From Roseiarcus sp050013915 (GTDB taxonomy: Bacteria; Pseudomonadota; Alphaproteobacteria; Rhizobiales; Beijerinckiaceae), in the NCBI GenBank assembly GCA_050013915.1, contig JBEKEI010000029.1, forward strand, positions 1-34,200: a stretch of 34,200 nucleotides of DNA. The letters run 5' to 3'. The notes beneath the pieces are model-generated. The model was not told where the DNA came from. It did no database searches and worked only from the letters and a program-made list of their open reading frames with translations. The translations under genes were made by a program, and so were the position numbers. Of the stretch, positions 15,332-22,877 are shown one piece after another. The first letter of the stretch is position 1. Each line of letters begins with the position of its first letter.

Positions 15332-17299
15332 ATGCTGGGCAAGCTGACCTGGGCCGCCGTTCCGTTCGATCAGCCAATCCCCTTGGCCGCCGGCGCGCTC
15401 GTCTTGTTGGTCGTCGTCGCGCTTCTCGGCTGGACCACGCTGAAGGGATGGTGGCCCTATCTCTGGACCGAGTGGATCACCAGCGTCGATCACAAGCGGA
15501 TCGGCGTCATGTATGTGGTGCTCGCGCTCGTCATGCTGATCCGCGGGTTCGTCGACGCAATCATGATGCGAACGCAACTCGCGCTGGCCGCGGGCGGCGG
15601 ACAAGGCTTCCTGCCGCCGGAACATTACGATCAGATCTTCTCCGCCCACGGTACGATCATGATCTTCTTCGTCGCGATGACATTCATGATCGGGCTCATG
15701 AATTTTGTCCTGCCGCTGCAGCTCGGCGTGCGCGACGTCGCGTTCCCCGTGCTCAACTCCGTGGGATTCTGGCTGACGGCCGCGGGCGTGCTGCTCGTCA
15801 ATCTGTCCCTCGTGATCGGAGATTTCGCCGCCACGGGCTGGCTCGCCTATCCCCCGCTGTCGGAGCTCCGCTATTCCCCCGGCGTCGGCGTCGACTATTA
15901 TCTCTGGGCGCTCGAAATATCGGGCGCTGGCACGCTGATGACCGGGATCAACCTTACGACGACGATCCTGAAATTGCGCGCGCCCGGCATGGGCTACGCG
16001 AAAATGCCCATCTTCTGTTGGACGGCGCTCGCCTCCAATCTGTTGATCATCGCCGCCTTCCCGATCCTGACCGCGACCTTCGCGATGTTGTTGCTGGACC
16101 GCTACCTCGGCTTCCACTTCTTCACCGGCGATCTCGGCGGCAACCAGATGATGTACGTGAACCTCATCTGGGCCTGGGGGCATCCCGAGGTCTACATTCT
16201 CATCCTGCCTGCGTTCGGCGTGTTCTCCGAAGTCATCTCGACGTTTTCAGGCAAGCCCGTGTTCGGCCGGCGTTCGATGATCATCGCGACGATGGCGATC
16301 TGCATGCTGTCGTTTCTGGTGTGGCTGCACCATTTCTTCACGATGGGCGCGGGGGCCGACGTCAACGGCTTCTTCGGCGTGATGACGATGATCATCGCGG
16401 TGCCGACCGGCGTGAAGGTGTTCAATTGGCTGTTCACGCTCTACGGCGGCCGCATACGCTTCACCGTTCCGGTCCATTGGGCGCTCGGCTTCATGGTCAC
16501 GTTCACGGTCGGCGGCATGACGGGCGTGCTGCTGGCGTCGCCGCCGGTGGATTTCGAACTGCACAACAGCCTGTTCCTGGTGGCGCATTTTCACAATGTC
16601 ATCATCGGCGGCGTGCTGTTCGGCGCCTTCGCCGGCTATAACTTCTGGTTCCCGAAGGCGTTCGGATTCATGTTGGACGAGAGACTGGGAAAGGCGGCCT
16701 TCTGGTGTTGGTTCGTCGGGTTCTATCTCGCGTTCATGCCGCTGTACGCGCTGGGACTGATGGGCGCGACGCGACGCATGCAGCACTACGCCGATCCGGG
16801 TTGGCAGCCCTATATGCTCGTGGCCTTCGTCGGCGCGCTGGTGATCCTGGCGGGGATTGCCCTCACCATCGCTCAACTCGTGGTTAGCGTCCGCTCGCGC
16901 GACCAGCGCCGCGTCGGGGGCGATCCGTGGGACGGGCGCACGCTCGAATGGTCGACCTCGTCTCCGCCGCCGCCTTGGAACTTCGCGAACCTGCCGCGGG
17001 TGGAGGAGGAGGATGCGTTCTGGGCCCTCAAATACAAACGAAAGAAGCCGGAGCGCGTCGACGTCCCCGAGCTCGAGGCGATCGATATGCCCCGCAACAG
17101 TGCTCTGGGGTTCGTGATCGCCTTCTTCTGCGTCGTGTTGGGCTTCGCGATGGTCTGGCACATCTGGTGGATGGCGCTCGTCGGCCTGTTCGGAGTCATC
17201 GCAGCCGTGCTGGTCCGCGCCTGGCGGACCTCGCTCGGATTCGAAATCCCGGTGGCGACGCTCGCGGCCGCCTCGGCGAGCCCGGGCGCCCCGGCGTGA
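15332..17299 (+). CDS. cyoB: Cytochrome bo-type quinol oxidase subunit I
   Basis: A 655-residue heme-copper oxidase core subunit that reduces O2 to water and pumps protons. The quinol site residues of E. coli CyoB are present: Arg and Asp in RGFVDAIMMR, and His and Gln in EHYDQIF. SAHGTIM and LVAHFHNVIIGG carry heme ligands, WAWGHPEVY has the CuB His and its cross-linked Tyr, and HHFFTMG the other two CuB His. About 15 membrane helices are expected, with the long C-terminal extension typical of CyoB. It ends with GTGA, overlapping the cyoC start by four bases. Confidence 0.97.
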   Translation: MLGKLTWAAVPFDQPIPLAAGALVLLVVVALLGWTTLKGWWPYLWTEWITSVDHKRIGVMYVVLALVMLIRGFVDAIMMRTQLALAAGGGQGFLPPEHYDQIFSAHGTIMIFFVAMTFMIGLMNFVLPLQLGVRDVAFPVLNSVGFWLTAAGVLLVNLSLVIGDFAATGWLAYPPLSELRYSPGVGVDYYLWALEISGAGTLMTGINLTTTILKLRAPGMGYAKMPIFCWTALASNLLIIAAFPILTATFAMLLLDRYLGFHFFTGDLGGNQMMYVNLIWAWGHPEVYILILPAFGVFSEVISTFSGKPVFGRRSMIIATMAICMLSFLVWLHHFFTMGAGADVNGFFGVMTMIIAVPTGVKVFNWLFTLYGGRIRFTVPVHWALGFMVTFTVGGMTGVLLASPPVDFELHNSLFLVAHFHNVIIGGVLFGAFAGYNFWFPKAFGFMLDERLGKAAFWCWFVGFYLAFMPLYALGLMGATRRMQHYADPGWQPYMLVAFVGALVILAGIALTIAQLVVSVRSRDQRRVGGDPWDGRTLEWSTSSPPPPWNFANLPRVEEEDAFWALKYKRKKPERVDVPELEAIDMPRNSALGFVIAFFCVVLGFAMVWHIWWMALVGLFGVIAAVLVRAWRTSLGFEIPVATLAAASASPGAPA

Positions 17300-17931
17300 G
17301 CGACGTCGGGATCATTTCTCAACGGCCGAAGGCGGGTCCCGAGGCGATTCCCATTTCAGAGCGCGGCCCCGCGGCGACGGACGTGGTCGTGGGTTATGGT
17401 TTCTGGCTGTTCCTCCTCAGCGACATCGTCGTGTTTTCCGCGCTGTTCGCCGCCTATGCGGTGCTGGCGAACCAGACCGCCGGCGGACCGACCGGCCCGG
17501 CCTTGTTCGACGTGGGTCACGTCTTCGCCGAAACTCTCTGCCTGTTGGCCTCGAGTTTCGCCTGCGGCCTCTTCTCCATCGCGATCGAGCGTGACAGCCG
17601 CCCCGGCGTTTTCGCGGCGGCGGCCGTCACCTTCGGGCTCGGCGTCGCGTTCGTCGCCCTCGAGGTCAGGGAATTTGCTCATATGGTCGCGAACGGCGCC
17701 GGGCCGTCGCGCAGCGCGTTTCTGTCGGCGTTCTTCGCGCTCGTTGGCACGCACGGTCTGCACGTGACCTTCGGGCTGCTGTGGCTGCTGATCATGATGG
17801 CCCAGGTCGCGACGCTCGGGTTTCGGCCGATGGTACGCCGGCGAATCTACTGTTTCAGCCTGTTCTGGCACGCGCTCGACATCGTCTGGATCGGCGTGTT
17901 CACGATCGTCTATCTCGGAGCCACCAAATGA
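17296..17931 (+). CDS. cyoC: Cytochrome bo-type quinol oxidase subunit III
   Basis: A 211-residue membrane protein with five hydrophobic helices. GFWLFLLSDIVVFSALFAAYAVL, LVGTHGLHVTFGLLWLL and FWHALDIVWIGVFTIVYL are the family landmarks. The GTG at 17296 overlaps the cyoB stop (GTGA) and gives a normal-length protein; the frame stays open upstream inside cyoB but that is not coding. Its stop overlaps the cyoD ATG. Subunit III stabilises the catalytic core of the oxidase in the inner membrane. Confidence 0.94.
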   Translation: MSDVGIISQRPKAGPEAIPISERGPAATDVVVGYGFWLFLLSDIVVFSALFAAYAVLANQTAGGPTGPALFDVGHVFAETLCLLASSFACGLFSIAIERDSRPGVFAAAAVTFGLGVAFVALEVREFAHMVANGAGPSRSAFLSAFFALVGTHGLHVTFGLLWLLIMMAQVATLGFRPMVRRRIYCFSLFWHALDIVWIGVFTIVYLGATK

Positions 17932-18305
17932 CCTCGCATCGCCAGGCCGCGGACGCGACCGGAGACCAACCGCCCGCGGGCGAGCGGGCGGACCGCGGTG
18001 GCCTCGCGCGGATCGTCATCGGGCTCGGGCTGGCGTTCATTCTCACGCTCGCGTCGTTTTGGGCCGCGCAAACGCATCTCGTCTACGGCCCCGCTGTTCC
18101 CGTCCTGCTGGCCGCGCTGGCAATCGGCCAGATGGGCGTCCATCTCGTGTTCTTCCTTCATATTTCGAGCGCGCCGGACCAAACCAACAACTTCCTCGCG
18201 CTTGCGTTCGGCTGCTTCGTGGTCGGGCTGGTCGTGTTCGGCTCGATGATCATCGTCTCGAATTTGAACGCGAACATGATGCCCGTGCATCGGATGAGGG
18301 AGTAG
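17928..18305 (+). CDS. cyoD: Cytochrome bo-type quinol oxidase subunit IV
   Basis: A 125-residue protein with a charged N-terminal tail (about 30 residues) and three membrane helices. The pattern FILTLASFWAAQ, AIGQMGVHLVFFLHIS and VFGSMIIVSNLNANMMP matches CyoD, which assists assembly of the CuB site. The ATG overlaps the cyoC stop by four bases (ATGA). No heme O synthase gene (cyoE) follows, unlike the E. coli cyoABCDE order; the next gene is convergent. Confidence 0.93.
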   Translation: MTSHRQAADATGDQPPAGERADRGGLARIVIGLGLAFILTLASFWAAQTHLVYGPAVPVLLAALAIGQMGVHLVFFLHISSAPDQTNNFLALAFGCFVVGLVVFGSMIIVSNLNANMMPVHRMRE

Positions 18306-18384
18306 CGGGACTGGGATTGCCCACCGACATCGCCGGCTCGTCGCTGTTGACACGAAGTCGGAGGTATCGATTTGCGAGGCGTGA

Positions 18385-18432
18385 GGCGATCGAATCGCCG
18401 GATCGCCCGGGCGCAGACCCTGCCCAGGGTCT
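18385..18432. terminator. Two stem-loops between convergent genes
   Basis: GGCGAT-CGA-ATCGCC (18385-18399) and AGACCCT-GCCC-AGGGTCT (18415-18432) lie in the 126 bases between cyoD (+) and the GMC gene (-). The second touches the GMC stop codon. Neither has a clear T-run, but the position suits a two-way transcription end. Confidence 0.4.
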
Positions 18433-20039
18433 CATCGCGCGCGTGCCGGTTCCAGCGTCAACGCGGGCGAAACGCCGCCCAACCGTCGCTTGATCAAGTC
18501 GGCCACGCGGAGCGCATTTGCGATAATCGTCAAAGTCGGATTCACCGCGCCGATCGACGGAAAGAAACTGGCGTCGACGATGTAGAGGTTGTCGAGTTCA
18601 TGCGCCTTGCAGTCGAGATCGAGGACAGAGGTCGAGGGATCACGTCCAAATCGCGCCGTTCCCGCCTGATGCGCCGTTCCGCCGATCGGAACGTTCTGAC
18701 CGAAATAGAGACTGCGCTCGAGCAGCACCGGACTGGCGCCCGCGGCGCTGAGGATGTGTTCGAGCTTTTTCTTAAGCCGACGATGCGCCTCCAGATTATT
18801 TTCGGTCAGGTCGAGAACCACGCGCTCGCCGTCGTAGAGAATTCGATTCTCCGGATGTGGCAGGTCTTCGCTGGAGAGCCAGAAGTCCATGGAACGACGC
18901 GCCATTTCCTCGAATGGCATTTTGGGAACCCACTCCAGCCAGGCCGGCAGCGCCTCGCCTCTGATTTGCGCGCCGTGCGAGACCGCGCACATCTGGATGA
19001 GGCCAAGCGGGTATTCCCAATCGTCGGATCCGAAGTAATAGTCGCTGACGGCCAGGGTCTTTTGAAAGACGGTGTCGTTGGGTTCGCGCATCAGGGCCAT
19101 CAGGATCGATTGATTGTGGCGCATGTAATTGCGCCCCACCTGGTCGGAGCCGTTGGCGAGGCCTCGCGGGTGCCGGTCGCTGGACGAACGCAGCAGAAGC
19201 AGAGCCGACGACAACGCTCCGCAGGCGACGACGACGATGTCGGCGCTGTAGCGTTCCTGCCTGCCTTCGCGCGTCACCACGACGCCGGAAATGGCGTTGC
19301 CGCTCGGATCGGTCTGCAGCCGCGAGACATAGGCCCCGGTCAGCAGCGTCAAATTGGCGTGGGCCTTCAGGGCCGGATCGACGCAGACCACCTGCGCATC
19401 CGCCTTGCCGTTGAGGAGGCAGGGGAAACCGTCGAAGGCGTCGCAGCGGATGCAGATGCTGGTCGGCGTCGGCTTGCCGTTCTTCTCGTCGAGCAGAATG
19501 CCGAGCGGCAGATGAAACGGGCGCAGGCCGTTCCGGGTCATGCTGTCGCTCAAAGCCTGAATGCGCGGCTCATGCGAGACCGCGGGAAACGGAAACGGCC
19601 CGCTCGAAGGCGGTTCGGTCGGGTCCTCGCCGCGCGCGCCATGGACATGGAAAAGCCGTTCGGCCTCGGCGTAATAGGGCTCGAAATCCCTATATTCCAG
19701 CGGCCAGGCGGGCGAGACGCCATCGCTGTGGGCGACCTCTTCGAAGTCGCGCTCGCGCAGCCGCAGCAGCGCGGCGCCGTAGACTTTCGAATTGCCGCCG
19801 ACGTAATAGTGGAGGCCCGGGCGGAAGGCTCGCCCGTCCGCGCCATACCAGGTCTCCTTGGCCTGGTAGGCGCCGTCGACGAACACGACTTGCGAATCCC
19901 AGTTGGCGGGGGAGCGCGGGAGGTAATCGCCGCGCTCCAGCAGCAGTATGCGCTTGCCCGTCGGCGCCAATCGCTGCGCGAGCGAGGCGCCGCCGGGCCC
20001 GCTGCCGATCACGATCACGTCGTAATGATTATCGGGCAC
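18432..20039 (-). CDS. GMC-type FAD oxidoreductase
   Basis: A 535-residue flavoprotein. The FAD loop GSGPGG is at residues 12-17, then LLLERGD. GGNSKVYGAALLRLR is the GMC signature region. HQAGTARFGRDP and VNPTLTIIANALRVAD carry the C-terminal His and Asn of the family, and LYIVDASFFPSIGAVNP is the usual FAD-binding end. A Cys-rich piece, SICIRCDAFDGFPC, lies mid-protein, where sugar-dehydrogenase relatives of GMC also have clustered cysteines; metal binding is possible but unproven. The start is GTG at 20039, 12 bases after an SDR stop. Sugar or polyol oxidation is plausible given its glucose-dehydrogenase-like partner. Confidence 0.88.
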   Translation of the reverse strand: MPDNHYDVIVIGSGPGGASLAQRLAPTGKRILLLERGDYLPRSPANWDSQVVFVDGAYQAKETWYGADGRAFRPGLHYYVGGNSKVYGAALLRLRERDFEEVAHSDGVSPAWPLEYRDFEPYYAEAERLFHVHGARGEDPTEPPSSGPFPFPAVSHEPRIQALSDSMTRNGLRPFHLPLGILLDEKNGKPTPTSICIRCDAFDGFPCLLNGKADAQVVCVDPALKAHANLTLLTGAYVSRLQTDPSGNAISGVVVTREGRQERYSADIVVVACGALSSALLLLRSSSDRHPRGLANGSDQVGRNYMRHNQSILMALMREPNDTVFQKTLAVSDYYFGSDDWEYPLGLIQMCAVSHGAQIRGEALPAWLEWVPKMPFEEMARRSMDFWLSSEDLPHPENRILYDGERVVLDLTENNLEAHRRLKKKLEHILSAAGASPVLLERSLYFGQNVPIGGTAHQAGTARFGRDPSTSVLDLDCKAHELDNLYIVDASFFPSIGAVNPTLTIIANALRVADLIKRRLGGVSPALTLEPARAR

Positions 20040-20051
20040 GCTCGGTCTCCT

Positions 20052-20909
20052 TCAGCCGCCGGTTGCAAAGCCCGGATAGAGCGTCATGCCGCCATCCACA
20101 TAGAGGGTCGATCCGACGACATAGTCGGACTGGTCCGAGGCGAGCCACACCGCCGCGCGCGCAATGTCTTCCGGCTCGCCGATCCGCCCGTAGGGAATCA
20201 GCGTCATCAACTGGTCATAAGCCTCCTTGGTGTCCCAGGCCGACTTGTTGATCGGCGTTCGGATGGCCCCGGGCGCGATGCCGTTGACCCGGATGCGTCG
20301 GGGCGCGATCTCCTGGGCGAGGCTTTCCATCATCAGCTTGATGCCGCCCTTGGAGGTCGCATAGTTGGCGTGGCCGCCCCAGGGAATCTGCTGGTGCACC
20401 GAACTCATGCAGATGATCTTGCCCGCGGCGCAGGAAACGGCGGGCACCACGCCGCGCCGCAGGAACTCGCGGATCGCTTCGCGCGCGCACAGGAACTGTC
20501 CGGTCAGATTGACGTTGAGCACCATCTGCCATTGCGCCAGCGTCATCGCATGGAAGGCGGAATCGCGCTGCAGCCCGGCATTGGCCACGAGAACGTCGAT
20601 GGTTCCGAACTCGCCGATCATGCGCTTGAACATGGCGGCGACCTGATCTTCCGAAGAGACATCGGCCTGATGAGCGATCGCCCTGACGCCAAAGCCCTGG
20701 ATTTCGTCGACGACGGCCTGCGCGGCCTCGGCGCCGTCGACGTAATTGACGACGATGTCGGCGCCGGCCTGGCCCAACGCGATGGCGACGCCACGGCCGA
20801 TGCCGGAATTTGCGCCGGTCACCAACGCTTTCTGGCCGATCAGAATTCTCGGAGGCGCGAGCGACGGACCGGTCGATACGGCAGGCGTAGCGTTACTGGA
20901 TGTCGTCAC
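20052..20909 (-). CDS. SDR, glucose 1-dehydrogenase-like
   Basis: A 285-residue classical SDR closely patterned on Bacillus glucose 1-dehydrogenase: MSSVHQQIPWGGHANYATSK, APGAIRTPIN, GRIGEPEDIARAAVWLASD and VDGGMTLYPGF match its conserved segments. The cofactor loop TGANSGIG is at residues 31-38; Ser and Tyr-x3-Lys are in place with the normal 13-residue spacing. GTG at 20909 is chosen because AGGGGGAT precedes it and it removes a poorly conserved N-terminal stretch; the first ~20 residues are still a non-conserved tail. It would oxidise a hexose or similar sugar to a lactone with NAD(P)+. The gene pair with the GMC enzyme is divergent from the DoxX operon. Confidence 0.9.
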   Translation of the reverse strand: MTTSSNATPAVSTGPSLAPPRILIGQKALVTGANSGIGRGVAIALGQAGADIVVNYVDGAEAAQAVVDEIQGFGVRAIAHQADVSSEDQVAAMFKRMIGEFGTIDVLVANAGLQRDSAFHAMTLAQWQMVLNVNLTGQFLCAREAIREFLRRGVVPAVSCAAGKIICMSSVHQQIPWGGHANYATSKGGIKLMMESLAQEIAPRRIRVNGIAPGAIRTPINKSAWDTKEAYDQLMTLIPYGRIGEPEDIARAAVWLASDQSDYVVGSTLYVDGGMTLYPGFATGG

Positions 20910-21073
20910 CGGTCGATCCCCCTGCGTTTGGCGCCTGCGCTCGCCATGCGTGTCGGCCGGAAGAGCCGGGAAGCCCACGGACAGATTTTGCGCGCTGCTC
21001 GTAAACTGCGCCGCGCACCGAGAGGTTGCGCGCGCCTCGGCGCGTAGTCCGACGCGTGGACAGGAGACCAGCC
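20910..21073. promoter_or_regulatory. Divergent promoter region, SDR/GMC versus DoxX/cupin/VOC
   Basis: These 164 bases must hold start signals for both directions. A perfect CGCGCC-TC-GGCGCG inverted repeat lies at 21031-21044, about 30 bases before the DoxX start, and could be an operator. No strong -35/-10 pair is evident, and no regulator gene adjoins it. Confidence 0.45.
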
Positions 21074-21547
21074 GTGTCGAGCATCCTCATCGTCCTGGCC
21101 GCGCGCTGTCTGCTGGTGATGCTGTTTCTCCCGTTCAGCGCGCTCGACAAGCTCGTCAATTTCGGGCACGCCTTGGACCAGGCCGAGCAGGCTGCGCCCT
21201 CGCGTCCGCTCGCCACGATCCTCATTCTCGGCGGGCTCGGAGTCGAGCTCTTCATGTCGCTCGCTGTTCTGATCGGCGTCGCGGACCGGCTCGCCGCTCT
21301 CATTCTCGCCGCCTATTGCGTCGTCACCGCGGTCCTGTGGAAGCCGTTCTGGAAAGCGGCGGATTTTCGTCTGCGGGGGCCCAGCCAGGGGCGCGAGCTG
21401 TTCTGGGATTTCCTGAAGAACCTCGCCGTCGCCGGCGGCTTCCTGATGCTGACGTTCGGTTCGAACGCATCGGGGGTTCGAGGATTCTTCGAGAGCCCGC
21501 TGGGCTCTTCGCATCCTTACGAACTCACCGACACGCGGGGCGGTTGA
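21074..21547 (+). CDS. DoxX-family membrane protein
   Basis: A 157-residue protein with four hydrophobic helices. RCLLVMLFLPFSALDKLVNF at the start of the chain is the DoxX hallmark (R..L...F..sG..Kl..F). LGGLGVELFMSLAVLIGVADRLAALILAAYCVVTAVLWKPFW continues the fold. The GTG at 21074 is preferred to the frame's earlier start because AGGAGA lies just before it and the extra N-terminus is Arg-rich. DoxX proteins are small inner-membrane proteins, often beside oxidoreductases; their role is uncertain. The cupin gene begins 1 base after its stop. Confidence 0.85.
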   Translation: MSSILIVLAARCLLVMLFLPFSALDKLVNFGHALDQAEQAAPSRPLATILILGGLGVELFMSLAVLIGVADRLAALILAAYCVVTAVLWKPFWKAADFRLRGPSQGRELFWDFLKNLAVAGGFLMLTFGSNASGVRGFFESPLGSSHPYELTDTRGG

Positions 21548-21548
21548 T

Positions 21549-21992
21549 ATGGTGGACCATCCCACTGTCCCATACTGGCATCTGTGGACGGACGCGGAAG
21601 GCGTCAGCCGGCTCAGTCGCTGCGTCATGATCGACTTCGCGCTGAAATCAATGCAGGCGCCGGCCGCGCCGCAATGGCAGGGCCTCAAGACGAGCGGCGC
21701 CATGTCGACGATGGTCACGGTGCAACCGGTCCGCTGGATCGGCGATTGGCACGAAAATCCGAAGCCGCAATGGATCATCCCTCTCTCCGGGCGATGGTTC
21801 GTCGAAGCGATGGACGGCGTGCGAGTCGAGATGGGCGCGGGCGAATTGTCGTTCGGCGGCGACCAGCGCTGCCGCGTGGTCGACGGCAAGCGCGGGCATC
21901 GGTCCGGCACTGTCGGCGATGCTCCCGCGGTGCTGATGGTCGTGCAATTCGACACGGCGCCCGCCCCCTCCGGCCCTTGCGCGTTCAAATGA
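21549..21992 (+). CDS. Cupin-fold protein
   Basis: A 147-residue protein with a single cupin-like core. GDWHENPKPQWIIPLSGRWFVEAMDG followed by MGAGELSFGGD fits cupin motifs 1 and 2: strand, a metal-ligand-like His, a Gly turn, then GxGxL. Only one of the usual two motif-1 histidines is clear, so metal binding is uncertain. It overlaps the next gene by four bases (ATGA) and follows DoxX by 1 base, so the three form a tight operon. No reaction is assigned. Confidence 0.72.
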   Translation: MVDHPTVPYWHLWTDAEGVSRLSRCVMIDFALKSMQAPAAPQWQGLKTSGAMSTMVTVQPVRWIGDWHENPKPQWIIPLSGRWFVEAMDGVRVEMGAGELSFGGDQRCRVVDGKRGHRSGTVGDAPAVLMVVQFDTAPAPSGPCAFK

Positions 21993-22852
21993 CCGTGATC
22001 GCCAGGCTCGCTCGCATCAGCCTGACGGCGCGCGGGGCTGGGCAGCTCGCGATCTTCTACGAGCGCGCGCTCGGGTTTCGCCGGCTCGGCGAGGAACGCC
22101 GTTCGGGCGCGCAATTCGACACCCTGATGGGCGTCCAGGGAGGCGCGCGCCGCTGCCTGCTCGGCCTCGGCGAAGAGATCGTCGAATTGCTGGAATTCGC
22201 GCTGCCCGGCCGACCTTATCCGCCCGACGCGGCTGCATCCGACATAGCCTTCCAGCACTTTGCGATTGTCGTGGCGGATATGGACGCGGCGTATCGCCGC
22301 CTTCTGGGAGTTTCCGGCTGGCGCGCGATATCGAGCGAGGGTCCCGTGCGCCTGCCCGCAACCTCGGGAGGCGCGACCGCTTTCAAGTTCCGTGATCCCG
22401 AGGGCCATCCTCTGGAACTCATCGCCTTTGCCGCGGATAAGTCGCCGCGCCGCTGGCGGGCCGGTCATCGGGAAGGCCCTTGCCTCGGCATCGATCATTC
22501 CGCGATCAGCGTGGCGGACACGGCGCGCAGCACGGCGTTCTACGAGCAACTCGGCTTCAGGGTTTCCGGGAGGTCGCACAATCGCGGCGCCGAACAGGCG
22601 CGGCTCGATGGTCTCGATGCGCCCGACGTCGAAGTCACCGCGCTCGCGACCGCCCGGCAAACGCCTCACATCGAACTTCTGCGTTATCGCGAGGCGCGCA
22701 CGGACAGGGGCCTGCTGCGCAACGACGACGTCGCCGCCACCCGTCTGGTGCTCGAAGCCGCGCCGCGATCCGATGGTCGCGAGGCGGTCGGCCAACGCAG
22801 TCTTCTCGACCCGGACGGTCATCGGCTGGTGATCGAGGCGCCGCCGGATTGA
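21989..22852 (+). CDS. Multi-module VOC-fold protein (dioxygenase/lyase-like)
   Basis: A 287-residue protein carrying what look like four beta-alpha-beta3 modules, two VOC units in one chain, as in extradiol dioxygenases. The first module starts ARISLTARGAGQLAIFYERALGF and lacks the usual metal His. The second has QHFAIVVADMDAAY and ends DPEGHPLELIAF. The third has IDHSAISVADTARSTAFYEQLGF and PHIELLRY. The fourth ends DPDGHRLVIEAP. A His-His-Glu type site is therefore possible in either unit. The ATG at 21989 overlaps the cupin stop; the long open frame upstream runs antiparallel to no gene and is out of frame with the cupin gene. The substrate is unknown. Confidence 0.82.
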   Translation: MTVIARLARISLTARGAGQLAIFYERALGFRRLGEERRSGAQFDTLMGVQGGARRCLLGLGEEIVELLEFALPGRPYPPDAAASDIAFQHFAIVVADMDAAYRRLLGVSGWRAISSEGPVRLPATSGGATAFKFRDPEGHPLELIAFAADKSPRRWRAGHREGPCLGIDHSAISVADTARSTAFYEQLGFRVSGRSHNRGAEQARLDGLDAPDVEVTALATARQTPHIELLRYREARTDRGLLRNDDVAATRLVLEAAPRSDGREAVGQRSLLDPDGHRLVIEAPPD

Positions 22853-22877
22853 CCGGCGATGCTCGGCGGCGGGTCGA

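Noticed and set aside
18372..21047. 891-codon open frame on the + strand
   Set aside because: It is antisense to the second GMC gene and the glucose-dehydrogenase-like SDR, both well supported; no domain is recognisable in it.
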